Shown in pieces: positions 1 through 8,600 of a stretch of 32,382 bases of DNA. Below the pieces are notes generated by a model. It saw nothing but the letters and a program-made list of their open reading frames with translations. It was not told the origin of the DNA and ran no database searches. This DNA comes from a virus, in IMG/VR virus record IMGVR_UViG_3300009550_000037, positions 1 through 32,382 of that record; one strand, written 5' to 3'. The position numbers and the translations under genes were made by a program. Positions within the stretch are counted from its first letter, which is position 1, and each line of letters opens with the position of its first letter.

Positions 1-422
1 TCTACATAAGTTTTAATAGCTAATTGAGTTGCTAGGTTTGCGTTAGAAGCAGACCCACCACCCATTGAAGTATCAGTTGATATTGCTGTGACTACTTGTC
101 CAGAACCACCTGATGCTTCAAGTGCTAAACTTCCAATATTTAATATGTCTACATGTTTTGCACTATCTACAATTAATGCACTGCTTGCAGTTGTAGTTCC
201 ATGTGCATGGTCTAATAAATCAGTAAAATACTTACCACCTACTATTTCTTGACCACTTGCGACTCCACCTGATTCAGCTCCTACACCTATAAAAACTCTT
301 CCGCCGCCATTGGCTTGTGTACCACCACCGTATGTATATGCTATCTCACCAGTTTTTAATAAACTGTTTGGTGCGGTTGTTCCCGAACTAGTAAGATGCT
401 TTATTCTTGTTAATGCTGCCAT
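1..422 (-). CDS. Tail fibre-like structural protein, 3' end cut by window
   Basis: The ATG is at 422-420 and the frame stays open to the window edge, giving about 140 residues. The N-terminus (MAALTRIKHLTSSGTTAPNS, then LLKTGEIAYTYGGG and GGGRVFIGVG) resembles the N-terminal segment of trimeric phage fibre or receptor-binding proteins, where the GEIAY...RVFIGVG pattern is common. The rest is rich in Gly, Ser, Thr and Ala, as expected for beta-structured fibre shafts. It follows the 81-residue protein after a 3-nt gap; a GGGGGAG purine run lies 11 nt upstream of the ATG. It is last in the visible series of late structural genes, so a virion surface role is likely. Seen: sequence style and position. 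Inferred: fibre or adhesin role. No catalytic domain is visible in the part present. Confidence 0.7.
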   Translation of the reverse strand, partial: MAALTRIKHLTSSGTTAPNSLLKTGEIAYTYGGGTQANGGGRVFIGVGAESGGVASGQEIVGGKYFTDLLDHAHGTTTASSALIVDSAKHVDILNIGSLALEASGGSGQVVTAISTDTSMGGGSASNANLATQLAIKTYV

Positions 423-425
423 TTT

Positions 426-671
426 TTAAAATACTCCCCCTGTTATTACTAGGTTTCCATTATCCACATTTGTTTTAGCGTCCCATTGAGATGCTGCAGC
501 GTTATATTGTAATATTGCTCCATCTCCTAGATTGGTAGGATTAACATCAGTTAAATCTGATAAACCAACGTTACCAACCTTTAGAGTCTGAGCTACAATT
601 TTATCAGGATTACCTTTAACCTTACTTTTTAGGTTGGCGTCTTGATTAATTCTTGCTTTATAATTTGCCAT
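426..671 (-). CDS. Small structural protein of the fibre cluster (81 aa)
   Basis: This 81-residue protein starts MANYKARINQDANLKSK. It then has a segment resembling fibre-shaft repeats (NVGLSDLTDVNPTNLGDGAI, followed by LQYNAAASQWDAKT). The pattern 'L.dv....l.dG..L.y......W' is common in phage fibre and structural proteins. The ATG overlaps the stop of the upstream gene by one base (TAATG), which suggests translational coupling. No signal peptide or membrane segment is seen. Similar small proteins occur beside fibre genes of marine T4-like phages. The specific role is unknown; it may be a fibre attachment or trimer-capping piece. Confidence 0.75.
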   Translation of the reverse strand: MANYKARINQDANLKSKVKGNPDKIVAQTLKVGNVGLSDLTDVNPTNLGDGAILQYNAAASQWDAKTNVDNGNLVITGGVF

Positions 672-1009
672 TATGTTTGCGTAACTCCTGGTGAAATTTC
701 TACTTGTCCTTCTAAAACTCTTGTTTTTGTACCGGCTGAACTTGTTATTTCTACATCGTATACATAACGCCCAGCCTTCATAGCGTTAGTTTGAGTATTA
801 GTTAAACCAATACTTAATACTCCATTAGTAGCTGGTGATTTTACATTAACTGCAAAATCTACTGCAGTTGATGATGAATATGTTTTCCTTATTTGACCCT
901 TACCTGTATGTCCAGTTAAGTCAACTGCATCGCCATCTGCATCAGTCACATCGATAGAAGCGGAATAATCTGCTCCTTGGTCAATAACTATATTAGAGTA
1001 TACTGCCAT
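671..1009 (-). CDS. BppU-like / Ig-fold virion protein (112 aa)
   Basis: The product is 112 residues and all beta in character. The N-terminus (MAVYSNIVIDQGADYSASID), then DLTGHTGKGQIRKTY and the later AGRYVYDVEITSSAGTKTRV, resemble the small beta-sandwich domain of siphophage baseplate upper proteins (BppU N-terminal domain). In that family the domain anchors receptor-binding proteins. It has a good ribosome-binding site (AGAGGAATTAA before ATG) and its own late-promoter octamer at 1037-1030, inside the end of the fibre gene. It is coupled to the next gene by TAATG. The fold assignment rests on the pattern 'idqGa.ys..i...d..g...dLtG....gqiRk'. A role linking fibre to baseplate is inferred. 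Confidence 0.7.
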   Translation of the reverse strand: MAVYSNIVIDQGADYSASIDVTDADGDAVDLTGHTGKGQIRKTYSSSTAVDFAVNVKSPATNGVLSIGLTNTQTNAMKAGRYVYDVEITSSAGTKTRVLEGQVEISPGVTQT

Positions 1010-1018
1010 TTAATTCCT

Positions 1019-4000
1019 CTATACCTTCTTATTTATACTTTTTAGTTCTTCAATTTCAGCTTTTAAGTCTTTAATTGCTTCAATAAGTAATGGAACTATT
1101 TTTTCGTATTTAACAGCTTTATAGCCATTCTCTCTTTCAGTCACAACTTCTGGTAATACCTTTTCTACTTCTTGAGCTATAACACCAACATCATGTCCTT
1201 CATTACCATGGACTGTTTTCTTTTCTTCTGCTGTTAATTCTTTCCAATCAAACTCTACACCACTTAATTGTGATACTTTTAATAAAGCATTTTCTAATGG
1301 TTTTACGTTTTCTTTTAATCTTTCATCTGATGTAGAGAATGCAACAATATCATTGCTAGCATCTATTCTACCATCTGTTCCGTTTGCTGCAATATTTACA
1401 CCAATTTGGTCACAAGTTAAATTGTTAAAGTCAACTGTTGAACCTGATGTGACATTACCACTACCTGTACCTGCTCCAATTAAGCTTCTTATCTCTGCTG
1501 CAGATATACCTGAATTTAATGATGGTGCTGAACCATTACTTAATATTGCAGGTACACCAGTATCATTGACCGTTGCTGTACCATTACCTGTACCAGCTCC
1601 AATAAGTGACCTAATTTCAGCGGCTGTTATACCTGAATTTAATGCTGGTACTGAACCATTACTTGTAATAGCCGGTGTACCTGTATCTGATACTGCAGTT
1701 TCTGTAGCTGATACAATACCTGTAATGTGACCATGAGTATCAAGTGTAATGTCTTGAACATAAGTTCTACCACTATTATTTACAGAATCTTGAGTTGATG
1801 TATCAGCATGATTAATTGTAATTGTTTTATTTGCTGATGCATCAGTTGTAAATGAACCAGCATCGACATCAATTGATGTTCCGCCAGATACTGTAATTGT
1901 AGCATTATTTGGATTTGTAGTATTTGTAGCTCCATCTGCAACATTTAAGAAATTTAGTACTGCTGCTTTTTGACCATAATTAATAAATCCATCATTACCA
2001 GATTCAACAAATAACTTAGTAATATTTCCAGATGCAATATTAGCTGCGTCATCTGTTTTAAATAAATCAGCAGTTATATCTCCAGCTCCATCTCTTAATA
2101 CAACAGTATCTGCAGTTGATGCGGCTGATGAATTTAATGTGACTGTGAATGTTGTATTACCTGATGCGTTAGCAGAAAATGTATCTGAACCACTTAAACC
2201 ACTACCGGAAGTAGCCATTGTTAAAGTACCATTACCTAAAGTAAATGAACTAGAAGCTAAACCTGTGACATGACCAAAACCATCTAATGTGACATCTTGT
2301 ATAAATTGTGTACCATTATTATTTACAGAATCTTGACTTGATGTATCGGCATGACTAAATGTGACTACATTATTTGTAGCAACAAATCCTACTCCTAATC
2401 CTGAACCTGCTTCAAATGATACTCTTTCGTTTTCAATTATACCACCTTTATCACTACCACCGACTGTTAAGTTCCAACCATCGTATGGATTAACTGAACC
2501 TGATACTAAACCAGTTATATGTCCATTTCCATCTAATGTGATATCTTGAATAAAATTATTACCAATATTATTTACAGATGTTTGTGTACTTGTATCATCA
2601 TGAGCAATTGTTATTGTATCACCACTTCTTGTTGTAGTGATTGCATTTCCACCAGCAAGAGTAAGAGTATCTGTATTACTATTAGCTACAGCTGAACCAC
2701 CTGAATCAGCTGTAATTGTTTTATATACCATTACATCTGAACCTTTGTCAGTATTTGTAAATGTGACATTAATGTCTGTGCCACTTACTGCACCACCAAT
2801 ACTTAAACCAGAACCGGCAATAAAATCTAAATCTCTTGTACCAGTTAAATCAGTAGGTCCTATATTTCCACCACCAGTTGATGAAGCATTATTTGTTTTT
2901 ACTTGTGGAGTAATTAAACTGTTAACAGTATCTAATATTTGATTACCATCAGCTTCCCATTGGTCAGTTGCAAAGTTATATACCAATGAGTGAGTACCTG
3001 ATACACCTGCTGCAGCATTTGCATGAGGTGCTGTAGTTCCTGTAAATGCTCTTGTTTCTAAACCAAATCCACCTGTACCTGGTTCTGAACCAGCTGTTCC
3101 CATTAATACCAATGTATCCTCAACAGCAAGTGTTGAAGTGTTTAATGTGACTGTATCACCTTGAACTAATAAATCACCTGTGACTGTTAAATCGTTTCCA
3201 ACTACTACATCATTTGGTAAACCAATTGTGACTGTGTTTCCACTTACTGCAGTATCTATTTCTGATGATGTACCTAATATAGATAATGTTTCACCAAGGT
3301 TAACTGTATTTGTTGTACCAGAACCTGCATCTAATTCAAATCCTGGATTTACTAATTTAGCATTTGCAATAGTAGTATTTGCAATCTTTGCATTAGTGAC
3401 TGCATTTGAAGCTAGCATACTATTTTCTACCGACCCTGCGGCTATAGTTGCTGTTAGTGTATATGTTGTTGTTTGTAAATCTGAAAGCGTAACTGAACCA
3501 GTTAAATCACCAGCTAATTGGATTGTTGGGTCAGCATCTAAATTAATATCAAAGTTTTGAGTACTCGCTTGCCAATTTACCGCAACGCCCGTTTCTGTAT
3601 TATTTGAGAATAAGTCTTTTGCATTATAAAACGTAACGATATCTGCAGTATTTGTAGCACCATTATCTGCCATTCCAACTAACTGCCATGCTCTCTCTGG
3701 AGCTCCAGCTACTTGTGTTTCATTCCATTGTAATCTAACATCATGGTTAGTCATTGAACCTGATGGAGTCACATGGTCTCTATCGACCTGTATACCCATT
3801 ACATTAGTATTAGCATCTAAGTTTAAGAAAGCTGAACCAAAGTTAGCAATTCCACCAGCTGCTGAAACTAATAAAGTAGCATCTGATAAATCAAGAGTTG
3901 TACCGGTTTTAAATTTAAATGTTCCACGACTGTTTTGTACATCATAGAAAATATTACCTTTAATTGTTTGACCAGCTAAAGCTGCAGCTGCATCATGTGG

Positions 4001-5470
4001 AATAAGGTCTAATTTCTTTTCGCTTAGTTCTTGCAAAGCGGCTGATATATTTGTTGCAGTTAATTCGTTTCTATCTGTGACTCCGTGAAGGAATGTCATA
4101 TCACCAATATCTGCTTCATGTTCTAATATTGCTGATACAATATTAGTAGCTGTCATTCCAGATAAATCTGCTGCAACTAAATTATTTGATGTTCCTCTTA
4201 ATCCTAATTCTAATTCGTTTATTGCACCTGTATGAGTAGTAGCATTTGTATTTAATGTTGCGCTTCCTAATTCTGTATGTAATTGAGATAAAGCTCCTGT
4301 AATAGTATTATTGCCAGATGCAATACTATTAATATTAACATTACCTATTTGGTCTTCATGTTCTCTAATTGCGCCACTTACAGTTGAAGATGTAGTTGCC
4401 ATAGCGCTAGCTGAAATTGTACCTAGTTCTGCATCTAATTCATTAATACCATCAGTTAAATTTTGAGCACTTGTTGTAAGAGCCATATCACCAATATCTG
4501 CTTCATGTTCATTTATAGAACCTACTAAATCATTTGAATTTGTATTTAATGTATAGTTTGAAGTTGTTCCTCTTACTGCTGTTTCTAATTCATTTACAGC
4601 GCCTACAACATTTGATGTTATATTCGTACCTAAAGAAGTATGAGCACCTAACTCTGTTCTTAGTTCTTCAATAGCATCTTGGAATCCAGTAGATGATAAT
4701 CCACTAAATGTGGCATTTCCTGTTCCATATAAATCTGTTTCATGTTCGTTTATAGCAAGTGTTAGAACTTTTTGTCCAGTAGCTAAATTTTCTACTATAC
4801 CAACATCATCTTGTAATTCATTAACAGCATCTACTAAACTTGTTGAAATTACTTTAACTACATGACCTGATGTGGCTCCTGTTATTAATTCAATTAGACT
4901 TCCATGGCCAATATCAATATCTGTTTTAGATGATATATTTCCAGCAACAACTCTTTTTGATGCATCAGTATGTGGAATACCTAAATTTTGAGCGGTATTA
5001 AATGTACCAGTAAATGATTTAAATCTTAATGTTGTAGAATCAGCTGATAAAAGAGTTCCTGAGAATCCACCTGATTGAGTTAATACTGCATTTTCTACGA
5101 ATTGTGCCGGTATTGTTGGCGAACCGGTTAATGTGATTTTTAAAGAATAATTAGGAACTTTAAAATCTGCTGAAGCCAATCCTTGAACTAAATGAGTACC
5201 TTGCTTCGTTACTCTTACAGCTCCAGTCCTATATGACTCTGCAACTCCAGTTGTTTTATCAACTGTTATTTCAGGTAATATTTCAAAACGTCCAGCTAAT
5301 TCAAAGAATTTTTGTCCTGAAGCAGCTGTAAATGATTCAGTTTTATCTCCTAAATTAGTGCTTAGTAGTTTATCATCACCAACATTTCTTATTGAGAGCT
5401 CATTATTTTTTTGTCTTAGCTCTTCTATAGTATTGTTTTTAAATATTCTTACTTCGTCTCTTATTGCCAT
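1019..5470 (-). CDS. Long tail fibre with C-terminal S74 self-cleaving chaperone
   Basis: This 1483-residue fibre has four regions. Residues 1-30 are a charged helical start. Residues about 210-480 hold a run of degenerate 25-35-residue repeats marked by INEHEADIGDM or INELexxLG. The middle holds beta-shaft repeats, including three copies of an SVNN-G-fIQDiTLD-GHiTG module. The last 103 residues are a peptidase S74 intramolecular chaperone, with the catalytic pair S1381 and K1386 in SDERLKENV, spaced as in the endosialidase family. Family knowledge: the chaperone trimerises the fibre, then cuts itself off before the serine. The end is a charged coiled coil (KDLKAEIEELKSINKK). AGGTAGTAAATA precedes the ATG. 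It lies with the 67-residue coiled-coil gene. This is probably the main host-recognition fibre; which T4 fibre it replaces is not clear. Confidence 0.9.
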   Translation of the reverse strand: MAIRDEVRIFKNNTIEELRQKNNELSIRNVGDDKLLSTNLGDKTESFTAASGQKFFELAGRFEILPEITVDKTTGVAESYRTGAVRVTKQGTHLVQGLASADFKVPNYSLKITLTGSPTIPAQFVENAVLTQSGGFSGTLLSADSTTLRFKSFTGTFNTAQNLGIPHTDASKRVVAGNISSKTDIDIGHGSLIELITGATSGHVVKVISTSLVDAVNELQDDVGIVENLATGQKVLTLAINEHETDLYGTGNATFSGLSSTGFQDAIEELRTELGAHTSLGTNITSNVVGAVNELETAVRGTTSNYTLNTNSNDLVGSINEHEADIGDMALTTSAQNLTDGINELDAELGTISASAMATTSSTVSGAIREHEDQIGNVNINSIASGNNTITGALSQLHTELGSATLNTNATTHTGAINELELGLRGTSNNLVAADLSGMTATNIVSAILEHEADIGDMTFLHGVTDRNELTATNISAALQELSEKKLDLIPHDAAAALAGQTIKGNIFYDVQNSRGTFKFKTGTTLDLSDATLLVSAAGGIANFGSAFLNLDANTNVMGIQVDRDHVTPSGSMTNHDVRLQWNETQVAGAPERAWQLVGMADNGATNTADIVTFYNAKDLFSNNTETGVAVNWQASTQNFDINLDADPTIQLAGDLTGSVTLSDLQTTTYTLTATIAAGSVENSMLASNAVTNAKIANTTIANAKLVNPGFELDAGSGTTNTVNLGETLSILGTSSEIDTAVSGNTVTIGLPNDVVVGNDLTVTGDLLVQGDTVTLNTSTLAVEDTLVLMGTAGSEPGTGGFGLETRAFTGTTAPHANAAAGVSGTHSLVYNFATDQWEADGNQILDTVNSLITPQVKTNNASSTGGGNIGPTDLTGTRDLDFIAGSGLSIGGAVSGTDINVTFTNTDKGSDVMVYKTITADSGGSAVANSNTDTLTLAGGNAITTTRSGDTITIAHDDTSTQTSVNNIGNNFIQDITLDGNGHITGLVSGSVNPYDGWNLTVGGSDKGGIIENERVSFEAGSGLGVGFVATNNVVTFSHADTSSQDSVNNNGTQFIQDVTLDGFGHVTGLASSSFTLGNGTLTMATSGSGLSGSDTFSANASGNTTFTVTLNSSAASTADTVVLRDGAGDITADLFKTDDAANIASGNITKLFVESGNDGFINYGQKAAVLNFLNVADGATNTTNPNNATITVSGGTSIDVDAGSFTTDASANKTITINHADTSTQDSVNNSGRTYVQDITLDTHGHITGIVSATETAVSDTGTPAITSNGSVPALNSGITAAEIRSLIGAGTGNGTATVNDTGVPAILSNGSAPSLNSGISAAEIRSLIGAGTGSGNVTSGSTVDFNNLTCDQIGVNIAANGTDGRIDASNDIVAFSTSDERLKENVKPLENALLKVSQLSGVEFDWKELTAEEKKTVHGNEGHDVGVIAQEVEKVLPEVVTERENGYKAVKYEKIVPLLIEAIKDLKAEIEELKSINKKV
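1030..1037 (-). promoter_or_regulatory. T4-type late promoter octamer TATAAATA
   Basis: The minus strand reads TATAAATA at 1037-1030, inside the last codons of the fibre gene. The expected start, near 1024, lies 15 nt before the ATG of the 112-residue gene and just upstream of its AGAGGA ribosome-binding site. The octamer matches the T4 gp55-dependent late promoter. It occurs by chance about five times per strand in DNA this AT-rich, so placement is the argument. Confidence 0.55.
1459..1700 (-). repeat. Two tandem repeats in fibre, about 126 nt each
   Basis: Two adjacent, slightly diverged copies encode 'DTGxPAIxSNGSxPxLNSGI' followed by 'AAEIRSLIGAGTG'. They sit just before the S74 chaperone domain. 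The copies differ mostly by synonymous changes and conservative swaps, so the repeat is old but the protein unit is kept. This is the usual position of fibre-tip variation. Confidence 0.75.
1705..2620 (-). repeat. Three dispersed copies of a 35-residue fibre module
   Basis: The module 'H.DTS.Q.SVNN.G...IQDITLD..GHITG..S' is present at roughly 2505-2615, 2255-2365 and 1705-1815. Each copy is preceded by a short beta segment ending in TI.H or TFSH. The regular spacing and kept SVNN and GHxTG motifs suggest a repeated beta-shaft unit of the trimeric fibre. Confidence 0.75.
4030..4840 (-). repeat. Degenerate INEHEADIG / INEL-LG repeats in fibre shaft
   Basis: About ten repeats of 25-35 residues, each with a helical tag such as VGSINEHEADIGDM, ITGALSQLHTELGS or HTGAINELELGLRG, joined by Thr/Asn-rich linkers. 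The alternating tags suggest short trimeric coiled coils separated by beta turns. The repeat count can change by recombination, which would alter fibre length. Confidence 0.7.
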
Positions 5471-5673
5471 TATTTACTACCTAATTTTTTTATAATTTTT
5501 TTAAGCTCTTCTATATCTGATTTCATCTGCTGTATTTCGCCATCTTTATCTTTAAGCTTTTGAAGTTGGTCTCTTCTTGCAGAAAAAGCTGAACTATTAG
5601 TATTTATAACAGCATGCGTTACTGAATCTTTTTCAAAATCAGGTAATTCATTTACTTTTGTTTTCTTAGCCAT
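5470..5673 (-). CDS. Small coiled-coil protein of fibre operon (67 aa)
   Basis: This 67-residue, very charged protein has a heptad-like coiled coil over residues 32-65 (RRDQLQKLKDKDGEIQQMKS, then DIEELKKIIKKLG). It overlaps the fibre ATG by one base (TAATG) and has its own ribosome-binding site (AGGATAGAAA before ATG). The C-terminal helix resembles the C-terminal coiled coil of the adjacent fibre. A role as fibre-assembly partner or baseplate linker is inferred from position. It has no enzymatic motif. Confidence 0.75.
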   Translation of the reverse strand: MAKKTKVNELPDFEKDSVTHAVINTNSSAFSARRDQLQKLKDKDGEIQQMKSDIEELKKIIKKLGSK

Positions 5674-5681
5674 TTTCTATC

Positions 5682-8600
5682 CTATGTAGCACATATTGCT
5701 CTAAAGTCTTTAATCTTTGGAACGTTTGAAGTTGATGATGAACGTAATACTATTTTAAATTGTACTGTTGCAAAACTACCAATATTAGCTGAAGTTAAAG
5801 CAGCTTCATTTAACTCATATCTTACTTCAGAAAATCCATTTTCATTTACTGGTATTGCTTCTACAGGAGTTGCTAATGTAAATGCAACATCATTAATATC
5901 TGAAGATGAACCACCCTCTAATGTTCTAAAATAAAAATCTATGTTTGAAGCTGCAGGTCTATTAACATTTAAGAATGCTGTAATTGAATCTGCCTCTTCA
6001 TTTAATTCTACTTTCTTAGTTATATATCTTGATAATTCTGTACCACCAGTTGCAGTAGTTTCAGAACCACCATTTGAACTAACTATATTTTGTATAGTAT
6101 GTACTGAAGCTCTGTTTAAATCAATTACTGGAGATAAAGCTTCATTTTCAGTAGTAAGCACACATCTTATTTTAAATGATTTTCCGCCTGAAGGTATAGA
6201 ATTTGTTTCATTAACTTGTGAAGCAATAACTCTTGGTGAATTAAATGATAAATTTTTATTCGGTAATATTTCAAATTCAGCAGGATTTGTAGCGCTATAA
6301 GCGGTTTCACTACCATTTATGCTTTTATTTGTATGTGTTGTCACGTGATATCTAATCGATGTACGTGGTACTTGTATATTTTGAATAACTGGGTACATAA
6401 CATCCATGTGTCTATTTTCTGTAGCTGTGACAGCACTTCCACCACCTGCACCAGCTGCGTTAGCATTATTACTACCTGTGGCTGTAAACTGATAAGTATT
6501 ATGTGTGATAGCTGATATTGTATATGTACCATCAATATCACCTCCATCTATACCATTTGTAGTAGCCGAATTGGCTATAACAACTTTTGAATTTGCTCCA
6601 TACATTCCATGATTAGGATGTGTGACTGTAATTACTTTTGAACCACTAGTTGTTGTAAATGGATTAGCCGGTAATCTTTTTGCAGGTACAGCATCATTTA
6701 CTAATGTTAATGTTTTAGCTGATGTATTAAATGTACATCTATTTAATTTAAATTTTAAATCCTTAGATTGCTCTGGTGTCCATGTTGAAGCATTTGCTGA
6801 AGTAAAGAATACACCACCATAAGGTTGTTTTGTAATTCTTTCATCAGTATTTGTTAAATCAAATCCACCCATTTCAGCTACAAATACTTCATAGTTATCA
6901 CATTGTGATGTAATTACTATTGCGTATTCGGTATCTTGAGCTAAATAAACTGGATAATCAAAAACAAAGTTAGTTGCTGTAGCAGCATTATCATTTGAAA
7001 AATTAGCTACAGTAGTACTAGCTTGACTAGCAATATTGCTTGGATATAGAACTTTGTCTGCACCTGGTACTATTCTTTGTGTAGGTATACCGTTTTCAGT
7101 AGACCTAATAGTGACTCTTACTGGTATAAGTGTGTCAATTTTCTTAAAGAATAAATCAACTGATTTAGCAAATATACCACCTTCTTTATCAATAAGAATT
7201 GTTTCAGCAACTGGGTCAATCCACTCTGTAGTTTCTGATACTTCAGTATCTACAATTGTTCTATCTTCATTTAATTCTGATTGTACTAATCTTGGTACTT
7301 TAGTAGATATTATTCTACTTTCTACAGATTCTAATAATCCTTGAGCATGATATTGAGCTTCGGCGTAGGTAGTTTCGTCGTCCTTATTGTTTGTAGAACT
7401 GTCTGTAAGTCTAAATTCTCTTACACCAGTTTGGAACTTAAGCGCGGCATTTCTTGGTATGACAAACGAACCTTCTACTACGCCTGAAGCATCTGAAATC
7501 AATGCACCTGGAGAAATTTCTGAACTACTCTCATCTAATCCTTCAAATGTTTTTACATTAACACTATCAGAAAATTCTACATAACTTTCTTCTTGTACAT
7601 AATTTGCTACTGCAGTCCCGTCAAAGAATGCATAGACTTTTGTGCTTGGTTTTAATAATTGAGCTTTAAAATGTATTTTTCTAGAACGTATAAATGGTAC
7701 AAAGTTAACTTCAACGACTCTTGTTCCGTCGCTTCTTATAACAGTATCAAATGCTAAACTTGTGTTTAGTCCTGTTCTACTTTGATTTTGAGTAGTTGTA
7801 GTTGTAGTAGTTGTTGTGACTGATTGTGGATTAAAAAAGTTAAATGCACCAAATCTTCCAAATTCTCCATCACCAAAATCAAAATCAAAGAAGTCAAAGA
7901 ATCCTCCGCCTCCTCCAGTTGAATCTGTTTCTACGCCAGTCCAATTAGTTTCCCACTCATTCCATACAGTACCTAATATACCAGCTTCTTCTGCCATTTG
8001 TTTAAATTGTTCATAAGCTGAAGAATCATCTATAATAACATCAGGTCTTACATCTGTTTCTTTCCATTCATCTGAATCAGGAGATAGCTCCATGACTCCA
8101 GCCCAACTAAATACATTATATGGGTTTACATTAGATGCAAAGGATGAGTATGGTTGGTCAACATAATTTGTTTCTGTATATGGTAATGTGACTAATGAAC
8201 CTGTTTTTTGAGCAAATCCATTTGAACCATCTCCATTTGCTTCACTACTTAATCTTACTAAGTTAACATTCCTTTCATCAAATTTTGGTCTTAATATACC
8301 ATTCTTTTTATCGATAGCTGCTGTGTAATCAGGATTTGAAGTATCTCCAACACTGTGGCTTTTAAATCCATCTACAATAAATCCATTTTTTAATCTTGAG
8401 AATCCACTACCATCAAATAATTCTACGTCAGCAGCACTTTGTTCTAATAATGATAGGGATGTATAATATTCTAAGGTTTTAATTCTTTTATCTAGCGCAC
8501 CAATATCTTTCATAGAATAACGAGTGTTATCTATTATAGATGGACTTACATCATTTAAATCATATACAAACGGATTTAAATTTAAGTTATATATTGCTAA

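Noticed and set aside
5601-5608. TATAAATA octamer on the minus strand in the 67-residue gene
   Set aside because: More than 125 nt from the fibre ATG, whose message is coupled to the upstream gene; not strong enough to call a promoter.
6341-6547. A 68-residue open frame on the same strand as the giant DUF4815 gene
   Set aside because: It is an out-of-frame shadow of the DUF4815 gene with unnatural composition and no ribosome-binding site.
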